Below, piece by piece: positions 1-11,400 of a stretch of 64,000 nt of DNA. The DNA is taken from contig CALRGQ010000001.1 in assembly GCA_943357915.1 (NCBI GenBank), positions 70,816-134,815 on the forward strand, written 5' to 3'. How positions within the stretch are numbered: position 1 is the stretch's first letter; each line of letters begins with the position of its first letter. This stretch comes from Candidatus Peribacteria bacterium (lineage in GTDB: Bacteria; Patescibacteriota; Gracilibacteria; Peribacterales; Peribacteraceae). The notes under the pieces are model-generated. The model made no database searches. It saw only the letters and a list, made by a program, of their open reading frames with translations, and was not told the origin of the DNA. A program made the translations under genes and the position numbers.

Positions 1-1430
1 ACGTTCTTCCAAGTCTTCGGTTCCCGCCATGTTACGGTACCAAACTCACGATGGCCTTTGTGAAGAAGCGTTTAGATGAGGAAAAACTGACCAGCCAAGC
101 CAAGCTCCACACCGTTGCCTTCGGTGAGACACTGCAGCTTGGGAATGTGAAGATCGAGTTCTTGCGGGTCACGCACTCTATTCCGGATAGTGCTGCAGTT
201 GCTGTGCATACCCCGTACGGGACCATCGTCCATACCGGTGACTTCAAGTTTGACCTGACTCCGATGAATGAACCGCCGGCGGACTTCCAGCGGCTCGCCG
301 AGCTTGGCGACGAAGGAGTCCTTGCGATCATCGCTGACTCTACGAATGCTACGAAACCGGGAAATGCGCTTTCCGAGAAAGCGATCTCGGCGACGTTGTT
401 CCAGCTCATGCGTGATGCGAAAGGAAGGCTGATCATTTCCACCTTCAGTTCGCTTCTCAACCGTTTGCAGCAGGTCATTGAGCATGCCAAGACTTTGAAT
501 CGTAAAGTCTATGTCTCCGGTCGCTCGATGGAAACCAATATCGAGATTGCGCAGGAACTTGGCTACATCCAAGTGCCACGCGGCATGATCCGCAAGGTCG
601 GTCCCGGCATGGACAAGATTCCGGATCGTGAAATGTTGATCCTGACCACTGGCTCCCAAGGTGAAGAGCGTGCAAGCCTCGCACGTATGGGGCTGGGTGT
701 GCATCAGCATATTCGGATGAAGAAAGGTGATACGGTTATTCTTTCCAGCAACCCAATTCTTGGTAACGAGCGCGCGGTCGCTAAAGTCGTGAATAACTTA
801 AACCTCCTCGGAGCCAAAGTGCTTACGAACCAAGAACTCGCACTGCATACCACCGGTCACGGATACGCCAATGACATCATGCTCATGCACCGCCTCGTCA
901 GAGCGAAGCACGTCATCCCGGAACACGGTGAACCGTACATGCGCGCTGCGCATGGTGACCTCGCCCGAAGCATCGGCTACGAGGACAACCAGATCCATCT
1001 CCTGGTCAACGGTGAAATTCTTGAGTTCGATTCGCAAGGCGCCGCACGTAGATCCAAGCACAAGCTGCCGGCCAATGACATCATCATAGATGGTCATAGC
1101 CAAGGCGCCGAAGGTTCCAGGATCATGGACGACCGCAAGATCATGAATAACGCGGGTATCTTCGTGGCAGTGCTCAAGGTCTATGCCGAATCCATGCGTC
1201 TCGTGTCTGACCCCCTTCTTCTCTCCCGTGGCTTCGTCTACGGAACGGAAATGATGAGCACGAACAAAGATGCGACGGCAGTGATCCGCAAAGCCTACGA
1301 GGATGCGCTTGGTCGTGGCACGAAAGATATGAAAGAGCTTAAGCGTGAAGTCACCGGCGCGCTTTTCCGGTTCTTCCGTCACAGGCTCGATCGTGAACCG
1401 ATGGTGATGCCGATTATTATCGAAGTCTAA
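1..1430 (+). CDS. rnj: Ribonuclease J, 5'-truncated by window edge
   Basis: Metallo-beta-lactamase/beta-CASP ribonuclease acting in mRNA turnover and 5'-end maturation. The reading frame is open from the first bases, and residues before the track's ATG (PPCYGTKLTMAFVKKRL) match the family, so position 51 is an internal Met and the N-terminal HxHxDH metal motif lies outside the window. Visible motifs are HTGDFKFD, the beta-CASP TTGHGYANDIM stretch and the late metal-site motif IPEHGEPYM, followed by the C-terminal domain. A terminator-like hairpin follows about 65 bases after the stop. Family assignment is secure; J1 versus J2 cannot be told. Confidence 0.93.
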   Translation, partial: VLPSLRFPPCYGTKLTMAFVKKRLDEEKLTSQAKLHTVAFGETLQLGNVKIEFLRVTHSIPDSAAVAVHTPYGTIVHTGDFKFDLTPMNEPPADFQRLAELGDEGVLAIIADSTNATKPGNALSEKAISATLFQLMRDAKGRLIISTFSSLLNRLQQVIEHAKTLNRKVYVSGRSMETNIEIAQELGYIQVPRGMIRKVGPGMDKIPDREMLILTTGSQGEERASLARMGLGVHQHIRMKKGDTVILSSNPILGNERAVAKVVNNLNLLGAKVLTNQELALHTTGHGYANDIMLMHRLVRAKHVIPEHGEPYMRAAHGDLARSIGYEDNQIHLLVNGEILEFDSQGAARRSKHKLPANDIIIDGHSQGAEGSRIMDDRKIMNNAGIFVAVLKVYAESMRLVSDPLLLSRGFVYGTEMMSTNKDATAVIRKAYEDALGRGTKDMKELKREVTGALFRFFRHRLDREPMVMPIIIEV

Positions 1431-1445
1431 ACTCGGCTGCAGTAC

Positions 1446-1470
1446 AGAGACGTGCGCGCCGCTCGTCTCT
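1446..1470. repeat. Dispersed palindrome, copy 1
   Basis: AGAGACGTGCGCGCC followed by GCTCGTCTCT forms an imperfect inverted repeat. The same outer arms occur at 12684-12738, 36856-36880, 37409-37433 and, degenerate, at 24814-24836. Confidence 0.75.
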
Positions 1471-1493
1471 ACACCCTCATCGATCTTGAAAAG

Positions 1494-1520
1494 TCCTGCA
1501 ATCATCTCTGCGGGATTTTT
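1494..1520 (+). terminator. Probable intrinsic terminator of rnj
   Basis: Stem TCCTGC/GCGGGA (one G-T pair) with a 10-nt loop is followed by five T residues, downstream of the rnj stop and before the HAD gene. Confidence 0.55.
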
Positions 1521-1575
1521 ATTGTCCGTATAAGAATCTTGAGTTTCTTTTCTTTACCTGTTTCAATCAACGTTC

Positions 1576-2211
1576 ATGAAATTTGCATCAATCCTCTTTG
1601 ACCTCGACGGCACGCTTATCCAGACCACGCATCTGTATGAAGAAGCGTGCATCGCCGGTATGCAGGCAATCGGCTTAGAATTTTCGTCTGAGGATTTTCA
1701 GCGCTTGTATCCCCAGAATTATTCGATGACGGGTTGGATTATAGAGAAAGGCGGCAAGGCAGATCAGCTAGACATTGTCCGCGCAGCGCGTGATGTTATC
1801 TATCATGAGTTGCTTGCGACAAAGAGCGAGTACTGCGAAGGCGCGCTCGAACTGTTTGCATTTCTCAAGACACACCCAACCGGTGTCATCACGAATTCAT
1901 GGAGATCATATCTGGATGCGATTCATACAAAACTGTCGATTTATGATCATCTCACTGAAATTATGACTGCCGATGACATGGGAGATTTTTGTAAACCGCA
2001 CCCGCATGGTTTACTTCTGACGACGGATAGACTCGGGGTTGACCCGAAAAATTCTATCTACGTTGGAGATCAGATTTTTGATCTAGAGGCGGCGAGAGCC
2101 GCAGGGATGACAGCATGTCTTATCTATGGGCCGCATTCGCCAAAAGGTGCTGAGAAGCACGCGGATATTGTGGTGGAGTCGCTTGCGGAACTGCAGCTGA
2201 AGATTCAGTGA
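1576..2211 (+). CDS. HAD-superfamily phosphatase
   Basis: A 211-aa haloacid-dehalogenase-like hydrolase of the phosphoglycolate-phosphatase/beta-phosphoglucomutase type. Motif I (DLDGT, residues 9-13) carries the nucleophilic Asp, motif II is VITNSW, the conserved Lys is in CKPHP, and motif IV is VGDQIFDLEAARAAGM. A helical cap lies between motifs I and II. Such enzymes hydrolyse small phosphate esters; the substrate cannot be read from sequence. It stands alone between the rnj terminator and a convergent minus-strand gene and ends with TGA, evidence for the standard code. Confidence 0.85.
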   Translation: MKFASILFDLDGTLIQTTHLYEEACIAGMQAIGLEFSSEDFQRLYPQNYSMTGWIIEKGGKADQLDIVRAARDVIYHELLATKSEYCEGALELFAFLKTHPTGVITNSWRSYLDAIHTKLSIYDHLTEIMTADDMGDFCKPHPHGLLLTTDRLGVDPKNSIYVGDQIFDLEAARAAGMTACLIYGPHSPKGAEKHADIVVESLAELQLKIQ

Positions 2212-2245
2212 GCGATCACCTGTACGATTTTCCCTCTTATTTTAC

Positions 2246-5200
2246 TTACGCATACCGATCCTCTCGCTCGGGCACGAAAGCGCCAATTTGATTTCCTTCT
2301 TCGTCGTAGATGATAGGATCCTGAGCCGAACCGTACACTGTGCCACCACTCAGGTTTATGTATTCTCGGATTTCGGCTTGGGTGACGATGCCATCTTCAT
2401 TGATGTCTCCAGGGCAGAAAACATTGTTCGCATCATTTTTGTAGGCACCACTTAAAAGCCGCCATCCTAATCCACCGCCCACCACCGTGTTATTGCCAAA
2501 TGTTGTCGTATTCTTAGCTGTATATTTCCCGAGATTTTTTTGCATCTTCAGGTGAGAGCCTCCATGACAGGTCGATACATACTTTGTGGAACTCACGCCT
2601 GATGCATCAATAAGTTTTAGAATTTCTGAAGAATCAATCCACTCATCCCTTTTTATCACATTGCCTTTGTCATCTTTTTTATCCGTTGGGAATGTATAAG
2701 CCATTTTCCCTGCCGCTTCATGTGTGGATTCATATCCGTGGGCATGCAAGACTACCACGACATGCGCTCCAGTTTTCTGTAAAATTTCTAGTTTTCCACG
2801 AATCGCTTGATAAAAATCATGCGAGCTTCGGAAGTCATCGGAAATGATTTTATGATTTCCCCCTTCCGGCGCCTGATTTTTTTCATGATGCAGATGCGCA
2901 TTTATCTCTTTCGCGAGATCATCTTCTGCTTTAGAAAATTCCTTCGTTGCGATACTCAGAACATGCACTTCTTTTGGTTCTTGTTCTGCAAACTCTTCGC
3001 TCTTTGCAAAAGATTCCCACTGTTTCTTTCGTACATTTGCCCACTCTTCACGAATGTATGTCTGCATGGCAGGCCAATCCTTAAAGTCTCCCTTTTGCAC
3101 CCTCTTGATAATACGTTGATTTACCTGCATCAAAATGCCGTGATCTTTTTCTGCGTCGAAGTAGTGTCGATGTCTCGTAGGATCTGTGTATGGGTATCCA
3201 ACATTCTGAGAGCCATCTTTGAGCGCTGCGAGGATGTGGTCAGCATATTTCTGCTCACTCAAGGTCATCAATCTTTCGAGCAGCCACTGACTATCATGAT
3301 TGAACGGTGTGAATGATAGTTTCTGTGGCAGATTCACCTGTCCGTTGATTCGTGTCAAAAGCTTTGATGCTTTTTGAAACTTCTGTGCATAGGTACTTTC
3401 CGCAATGTATGAGAAGTATTCTAGATACGGTTTACCCACAGTGAGCGCATGAAGTCGTATATCTGTGGTAGGGATACCGATCTTGGGACCTTGAAGTAGA
3501 AGGGCGCTCGGTGCGGCATTCATCCTTTTTCGGATAAAATTTCTGATGGTACTTTCATTTGCTTTATCTTTTGTTGTTTTTCCTGCTTCGTACCACCCCT
3601 CTGCTGGCCTTGCTATCTGGAGAGTATCTTTCTCCTGTTTAAGATGCAGGGCTATTTTATACCTAGGCCCGTCATCTTTCCGATCAATGCATATGTATAT
3701 ATCCGGGCTTGTGCTTGGTCGGGGAAAGTGTGATGAAATCTCATAGAGACTGGCTTCCGTTCCAAGGCTAGACATGATTTCTTTTTTTGCGGATTCCGCT
3801 AGTCGATAAAGATCGTCACACATTGCCGGATAGTTGTCATATTCTTTCACAGAATATTCAAGATCGTATTTTGCATGACTCAAGGCATTGAGATCACTGT
3901 CATTTTCTCGATTTCTGTCTCTCCGCACCGGAATATCTGATTCCGGTAGAAGCGACTTTAGTGTTTTGACTGTTTCCAGCGCTTTTTCAAGTGATGCTTT
4001 GGTGAAAGGCGGTTTCGGCAACACTGCATTCGTCAACGTCTGCAGCTTTCGGGTGATTTGTTGCTCTCTTTCCTCCAAAGAAAACGAAGAGCGAAGATGT
4101 GGTGCCATCAGAGTGGCATCATGGTCATTTCTCTCACTTTCTATATTTTTCTCCTTCAATATTTTTTGAGCACTATCAATTCGCAAGAGAAGAAAAGGGA
4201 TTTCGTTTACAGCACTGACACTACCATTCAGCCACGCACTTTCCAGTGATACGGATAGTATTCCTATTTCTTTCGCCATACTCGTTAACTCTTCCTTCGT
4301 TGCATTCTGTGTGTCCTTGAGTGCTTCTTCGTACTCGAGCATCCTGGTTTTTGCTTTCGGTAGCTCTCGTGCGATGAAGGCGTCTGCAGGTTCGCCTTCT
4401 TGTTTCATTCTTTCCAGAACGCTCCCAGCCTCGCTTCTCGTTTTTTCTATATATTCACCATAATACGATACGCCAGCACTTGAAGGATTCTCTGCGACCT
4501 CGTTATAAAGAACAGTTGCATAGTAGTTAAGGTTACCTTTTGTTTTTCGTGCTTCAAATACTTCATGCAGATCTTCCGACGAATCGATTTCCTGTAGTGC
4601 TTCAAGAGTACGAATGTATATTTCTCGCGCTGTTTCTAGTAGAACTAGATTATCTCCTAACTTCTTCAGGTATTCCTCCGTGGGCTCATTCACTGACTTG
4701 TTTAATTCACTCTTTTCCGTGAGTGGAATGTAGTACGCCCACCTTATATCTCGAAATTTTCGAATCTCTTCGCCAATGCGCTTGAGTAGCGCTGCTTCAG
4801 CTTCCCTTGGCGGTATTTCAATCTTTTCAGCGTCTCGCTCCTCTTCACCTATTTCCTCTTTTAGTTTCGTGAGATTTGATCTTGCTTCCTGTTGAGCCTT
4901 AAATCGAAGGACTTCAGGAGGCGCCTCTTCGGTTGTAGCCTGCTCGATATAATCTTCAGCCGTCGGATCATACTTGGCGACTACTCCTGATGTTGTGACG
5001 AGGTAGAAGCTTGTGCGGCTTAACTTGAGAACCCAGCCATCTTCACCGTTGAACTTCGATGTCGTCTGTATCCATCGATCAGGAAAGTGTGGATTTTTTT
5101 CTTTTGCCTTTAGTTCGACATCGGGGTGCAGAAGTGCCTTCTGCGCATCGGTCATCTTGTCGTACCGCACCCAAGCATTATCGAAGGCAGCTCCTACCCG

Positions 5201-5365
5201 TCCCGAATCTGTCACGATGTAGTGATCACATGCTCCATCCTCATGCTTGTAGGTATAGAGCGTTGCTTTTTCATTCAGATACTCCGTAGCTTCTTCTTTA
5301 GAGAGCGTAGGTTGCGCTTTAAGGGTCTCATTTTGCTCTGCCTGCACTTTGGGTTCCTCAAACAT
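2246..5365 (-). CDS. Large protein with C-terminal caspase-like domain and EF-hand
   Basis: A 1039-aa protein without signal peptide. Residues 1 to about 830 are mostly charged and helical with no family I recognise. The C-terminal 200 residues look like a clan CD (caspase/legumain/gingipain-type) peptidase: a hydrophobic strand leads into LHAHG near residue 873 and a second strand into STCHGGS near 931, a plausible His-Cys dyad. A calcium-loop-like DINEDGIVTQAE follows near 987, as in some bacterial members of that clan. It is the last gene of a three-gene minus-strand locus, 107 bases behind the 2027-aa gene, and has its own -10 box. Function is unknown; the protease call is by motif only. 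Confidence 0.55.
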   Translation of the reverse strand: MFEEPKVQAEQNETLKAQPTLSKEEATEYLNEKATLYTYKHEDGACDHYIVTDSGRVGAAFDNAWVRYDKMTDAQKALLHPDVELKAKEKNPHFPDRWIQTTSKFNGEDGWVLKLSRTSFYLVTTSGVVAKYDPTAEDYIEQATTEEAPPEVLRFKAQQEARSNLTKLKEEIGEEERDAEKIEIPPREAEAALLKRIGEEIRKFRDIRWAYYIPLTEKSELNKSVNEPTEEYLKKLGDNLVLLETAREIYIRTLEALQEIDSSEDLHEVFEARKTKGNLNYYATVLYNEVAENPSSAGVSYYGEYIEKTRSEAGSVLERMKQEGEPADAFIARELPKAKTRMLEYEEALKDTQNATKEELTSMAKEIGILSVSLESAWLNGSVSAVNEIPFLLLRIDSAQKILKEKNIESERNDHDATLMAPHLRSSFSLEEREQQITRKLQTLTNAVLPKPPFTKASLEKALETVKTLKSLLPESDIPVRRDRNRENDSDLNALSHAKYDLEYSVKEYDNYPAMCDDLYRLAESAKKEIMSSLGTEASLYEISSHFPRPSTSPDIYICIDRKDDGPRYKIALHLKQEKDTLQIARPAEGWYEAGKTTKDKANESTIRNFIRKRMNAAPSALLLQGPKIGIPTTDIRLHALTVGKPYLEYFSYIAESTYAQKFQKASKLLTRINGQVNLPQKLSFTPFNHDSQWLLERLMTLSEQKYADHILAALKDGSQNVGYPYTDPTRHRHYFDAEKDHGILMQVNQRIIKRVQKGDFKDWPAMQTYIREEWANVRKKQWESFAKSEEFAEQEPKEVHVLSIATKEFSKAEDDLAKEINAHLHHEKNQAPEGGNHKIISDDFRSSHDFYQAIRGKLEILQKTGAHVVVVLHAHGYESTHEAAGKMAYTFPTDKKDDKGNVIKRDEWIDSSEILKLIDASGVSSTKYVSTCHGGSHLKMQKNLGKYTAKNTTTFGNNTVVGGGLGWRLLSGAYKNDANNVFCPGDINEDGIVTQAEIREYINLSGGTVYGSAQDPIIYDEEGNQIGAFVPEREDRYA

Positions 5366-5377
5366 AAATCCTCATAT

Positions 5378-5386
5378 TATAGCATA
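5378..5386 (-). promoter_or_regulatory. Extended -10 promoter of the caspase-like gene
   Basis: On the minus strand TGCTATAAT lies 10 bases before the ATG at 5365, with no convincing -35. The same extended -10 is found before the locus's first gene. The spacing implies a very short or absent 5' leader. Confidence 0.55.
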
Positions 5387-5472
5387 TCTATGCGGGAATT
5401 TCTATGTTCGGATTCCTTCTTGGATATCAAAGAAACATCATAAGCCTTGAGCATGGATAGTGTGTATTCCTT

Positions 5473-8400
5473 CTAGAAGAAGCTTCCTCCTCCCCCAAAT
5501 TTATACTGAGTCCTTTTCTCTTCACTCATATGATCACTCATGTATAAGCTTTCTCCTTTTTTTGCTAATATTTTCCCAATGTCGTCACTCACGTCTGTAA
5601 TTCCTGTCAAGATAACAGTCCCCGGAATCTCCACGAGTGCATTCGCGAGATCTATACTGATTGATTCTAAGCCCTCTAAAGACAGTTGTCCCCCCTTAAA
5701 ATCTTTAAAGTGACGTAACACTTCTGGAGTCAGCGTTTTTTCCGTTAGATTATCTAGTCCCAAATATTCTCCTGCAAACGGAGCGAGCGCAGTCGCTGCA
5801 TTTTCGTCCAGCGACGTAATTCCAAGATTGAGAGAAGGCCTAGAAACGGAAGCTAAGAATCTCGCGTCCTCTGCTGATATCGTATCTAATTTCGATAAAC
5901 TGAGACTCACATCGGTTTTCAAATTTTTTAGTTCTGCTGCTACGCCACCTGGCAGGCTAGTGAGCCCATTTAATTCAAGACTACTATTATTCTTTGCGAG
6001 CTCGCGAGCAACATTTGGTGTTAAAAATGCTACATTTATACCATTAAGTGAAAGATAAGAATTCATAGCGACCAAACCCCTTGCCTCACTTTCGGTTAAG
6101 AATGTAAGCCCACCGAAAGAGAGGCAAGAATCGTATTTTTCAAAATCCGCGATCAGCGTTGGTGTTAATTCTTTTATTCCATTCAGAGAAAGGAATGTAC
6201 CTGCTTCCTTAAATATTTTTACTACATCACTCTCGAGAGACGAAAGGCCGTTCAGGCTAAGGTCGTGTGGGATTTCCGATAAAGCAGTTGCTTGATCAGC
6301 ATTCAATGACGTTAATCCATCGAGTGAGAGCTTGTAACCGGTAAATTCTCCTAAAGCAGTTGCAAGATCTGAAGGCAGTTCCGTTAGCCCATTCAATGAA
6401 AGCTCTGCTAGATTAGGAAGTATTTTTGCTATTTCAGGCGTCATACTCGTGAGTCCATTGAGCGCAACTTTTGTTCCTTTGCTTGCAATAATCTCCGCAA
6501 CCTCGGCACTCAGTGGTTCTGTCACACTTGAAAGATCTATAAACACAGGATTTTCTTTCAATAGCCTTGTAGCGACTTCTGTTGACAGAGTTTTTTCGGT
6601 ACTTTTATTTGGGTCCCTCGGCATCGGAGGATCTTCATCGCCTGTTTCATCTTTTCCTGGCGGGATGGGTAGGGGAGTAACAGAGTCTCCTTTTTCTTGC
6701 TCAGATTTCTTTGTCTTATCTACCTTGTACTCTTTATCCAAATATTCCAAGAACTCCGATCGCCATGTCTTTTTTGTCGTATCAACCGTCTTTCTACCTT
6801 CGGTGTTTTTTAGATATATTTTTAATGTTTCGGGGCTCAATGTTGTGCTGAACAGGCCTTTCATATATTCGTATTCTGCTTTTTCTCCTAGATCTACAGG
6901 TTCGGCTTGTCTACCGAGTTCGATAATTGGGATGATCCATGCAGGATCAACAACTTCAAACCTACCAGTATCGTCCTGTTCCAACCCAGAATTTATCATA
7001 CTAATTCTAAAGTTTTCTTCACCGACTTTTTGCGTTTGAACTCTGAAGTCTTTCGTTCCCTTCTTATTGGTGATCAAGGCAATTTGTATCTTTTTGTCTA
7101 GAAGTTGGTACATCAAGTCTACTTCGATTTGTTTAGCCCCTTCTCCTGCAAAGACAATTTCTCTAAAGTTTTCAAAAGAATATTTTCCACCCTGCTTATT
7201 GATTTCTTGTAGGATATTTGAATATTTACTTTTCGCTAGATCATTCAAGGATTTTAGGATAGACAGCAATCCATCTAATTTTTGATCATCGGACCTTGCT
7301 TCAGGCCGAGATATTGTTTCATTTGATATTTCTTCTCGTAGGTTATTTATCTCTTTCAATGAAACAGCTTCGATGGGTTGCTTGCTTAATTCCTCCACCC
7401 TCGCTTTAAAACCTTTCATTTTTTCTTCTAGTGGATCAGTGTCTTTTTCCCTCTCATCAGCTGCTAACAAATGCTCCTCTATTTTCTTGATGACTTTATC
7501 AGTCTCATTTACGTATGAAATAGCAAACCTACCCTTGTCTCTTTTTACAATAACGTTCATTATAACACTTCCATCGATAGCGATATCAATGTCAAGCCAA
7601 CAGGATTGGCCACCTCTCGTCAGCTCCCAGCGAATCAGTTGAGCGTATGGATCATTTTGCTCTACAAAGACTGTTCCCTTGGGGAATCTGGGCTGTAGGT
7701 TTGTAAAAATTTTATTGATATTCTTTACCCTTTCTTTTTTTTCGTTTATCTCAGATTCCAATTTTTTGATTTCCTCAGCTTCCTTATCGCTTGGACTATA
7801 TTGTTTTGCTTGATCTAAAGCTGTTTTTGCTTCATCTAGATTGTCTTCCTTCAATAATTGGCATAGTCCTATGCCACAAGCAGCACTCTTTAAAACCAAA
7901 CCTTCTTTTAGTAATTTTATGGCAGCATCTTTCTCTTGGATTATTAAAAAACATTTGGCACCTAAATATCGGACTGATATATCTGTAGGTTTTTCAGTAC
8001 AAAATCTTCCGATTTCAGCTTTTACCTTTGCCACGTTTATACCATCACCCATAGGTGTCTCGTGGTTTGCTACGAGATATAGGAGCAAAAGACGAATGTC
8101 TTTTTCTTGGTTTTTTTCTATAATGTCAATATACATTTGACTCGCCCATTGCAATTGGGATTTTTTTACTTCGAGTTTTTCCAACAAAATAATTATTTGA
8201 TCCGGTTCTAGTTTTTGAATTTCTGTTTGCATAGAATTCAATGCTTCCTGATCTGCGTTTGTCAGATCTCTCTGGAGAATGTCGCTCAGTGCTGGCATTT
8301 TAGCTCCTAAATCATCTTTTCCCTTCTCAGCGTCTGTTAACAAATAATTGTTTATTTTCTGAATGACTTTATTAGTATCATTTAGAGTGAATGTATATTT

Positions 8401-11400
8401 TGGAAAGAATTGATTTAGAACATTTCCTTCTCTTAGTCTTTGACTTACTTCAATAGACAGCTCCCCAGGGATGTCAGAGCCTATCTTTAGCCTACAAGAT
8501 TGATCACCTCTTGTTAATTGCCATTGTCTAAAGTCTGGTTCTTGATAATCTGGGATTTCCACTTTTGTTCCTTCCGGAAATTTGGACTGTAGGTCTGTAA
8601 AAATTTTATTGATATTCTTTGTCCTTTCTTCAAGCTTTTCATCTTTCTCGGCATCAGTCTCTTTTTTCTTCTCTTCTGCCAATGATTTTCCTGATTGGTC
8701 ACATTCGATCAGTGTTCCAGTTGCGTCAATTTTAAAGCAGGATTTGCCATTCTCGCTTTGATAAATACCATCCTTTTCTACCATCAACTTTCCATAATAG
8801 TCGAAGTATTGGTTTCCATCTTTTCCTTTGTAGATGGTATTGGTTAGCGTTCCTTGCATCGCTACAGTTACTTCTTTAAATGAATTATCTTTTTCAAGAA
8901 TATAGGAGGTATTTATATCGTTTATTTTATTCCAGATATTACTATCTGTAGCATAAGTATTGAAGAATACGTCATTTCCATGCTTGCGGAATCCAATGCT
9001 ATTGGTTGTTATTTTTGTTATATCAGGTTTTAACGTACCTTTTTCTTGTTGGAAGTTTTTTTTGACTTCCTCAGGGGCTTTTGGATCGATTATAAGATCT
9101 TCCCCCTTCGGCATCGGCACATCTTCATCTTTATCAGCTTCTCCTGTCGGGATGGGCGGGGGAGAGTTACTCTCATTGATTTTTTTGTATTTATCAAAGT
9201 TTTCATTGATTTCCTTTAACTGTGTCGTCAATTTTGCCGCATTAGTCTCTCCTTCTTTATTTATATTTATTTTTAGTTCCGGAATAATTCTACCCCATAT
9301 TTTCGCTGCCTCATCGTATTTTCCAGATATCGCAAGTATACATGCTTTAGTATCTTCGTAGCCCAGATCTCCCGATCCGATTTCTATTGCCCTATTGATA
9401 ACAACAAGCGCTCTATCTTTTTGCTCTTGCGTTGGATGTGGCATCTGCGAAATAGCATATGCATATAAATTTGGTGCTTCTGGGTCGATAGCATTACCTG
9501 TCTTAGCATCCATAATTTTCTCTAAATAAACCAGTAGTTCATCGAATTTATTTTCTCTGAATAGATCTTCAGCTTTTTTACTGTCCATTTTTTCAAAGCA
9601 ATGCAGAATTTTCCCTGTTAGATCGAAGGAAATTTCTGCAATGTTCTCAACAACAGCATTCCCGTCTTCGTTTATCGTCGTTGGTCTTGTCCATATTTTT
9701 ACTTGATATGAAGATACTTCATTTCTACCTTCTTCACCTACGTTTGCTACTTCCATTGAGTGAGTTTGTGAGCTGATTCTTCCTTGTAATTTTTTATCAA
9801 TCATTTCCATGAGTCTTTCATATCGTGGTTCACCGGGTTTGATTGATGTATCAGCATTGAAATTCTTCAGAATGCCTGGGATCGTCGCGGGTTTTTCTGT
9901 TTCTTCTCCTGGTGGTGGTGGCTCTGGCACGCCTTCGTCTACGTTTCCTGTCGGGATTTCTATGAGTGAATCTAGATCGACTTCTTCACCCGCTTTACCC
10001 TGACCACTTACACGGCATGAACCAAGGTTTTTTTGTGTCCCATTTAAAAAACTACTGACAACAGAGAAGGTGCCGCTGCCAAAAAATGCGATGCGCATTT
10101 CGCCTGCATCATCACGGTATACCATGATGTCACTATTTGGATCTTTTCGGTCACCAACTTCCATGTTCTCAACATTGATCTGTGTGACGGGTCCGGTATT
10201 GTTTTTTGTGATGTATAAGTTCTGAATTGGACCTCCCGCTGATGTAGTATCGATTGGCTGAGTGATGCCTAGGGCGTCTTGTAATGCATGCTTACTCTCG
10301 ATCTCCTGCTTTTTCTCTGTAGCTGCCTCACCAACAACGATGTCTCTTCCATCGACGTGGTATGTTCCTTCCCTTGTAAATGAAAGAGATACGCCTGTCG
10401 CATCATAATTTGTCGTACTACCTGGCGCCATTCGCTTCACTTTATAGGTGATGCCCCAATTCTTCATTTTCTGAGCCTCGGAGCTATTATCAAAAATTGA
10501 CCTCTTGCTTGGTGATAGTTTAATGGTTTGGCTCATGCCAAATTCATCTCGTGGTGTCCTGATCATGACTCGCTTATCTCTATCATTCCAAAGCTTGATG
10601 TGTGTTATCACGCCATCTTCATTGAACGGGATGTTGCCATACTCGGCAAGGCCTTGCTGCTGCTTATCAATGGTGTCGAGACGTGTGCGTAGCGTCGCAA
10701 GATGGTGGTAACGTACCGTTCTATCGTTTGCTCCAGGTCTACTTATAAGATCTTGATATTGCTCAACTGCCTCTTGTGCCGCTGGATTGTCTGAAAGGTG
10801 ATCATATTTTCCATTCTGAAAAATGTCATGTGCGATCCTCCCGGCATGATGATTCGCCATATCGCTACTGGATATCTTTCTTTTATTTGCGCGAACATCT
10901 TTGTGGATATATACACTGTTTTCACCAGTTTTGTACGTAGTACCTTCGCTGTTCTGTATATGTTGCGCCATCGCTGCATCCGACCAATTCACTGGGTTCG
11001 GGATATTTCTCTGAGAGTTAAAGCTTTGGCCGAAGTGTGCTGCGGTTGGATTATGATTATGAAAGCGCTTGAGCTCTGCCAAGGTCGGTGGCCTGCGATA
11101 GGGTGTATGCGATGCCATCGCTGTACGAGCCCCTTGTGGCAGTGGGTAGTTCCCCGAATATCCTCCTGAGAAATTTTGTTGTATGAATTGATCCGTTCTT
11201 GCCGGAGGCAGCAAAGTACGTTCATGGATTGATGGGAAAGAATATCCTCCGTTTTCTTGTAGTTCGGGTCTGAACCCGTTTACTACTATCCTCTCTCTCA
11301 ATTCCGCGATGATAGCGGTTCTGCGTGCCTCAGCGTCTCGAAGTGTCTTTACTTCTGCCCGTACTGTTACAAGTTCTTTATCTTGCTTTGCTAAACGAGC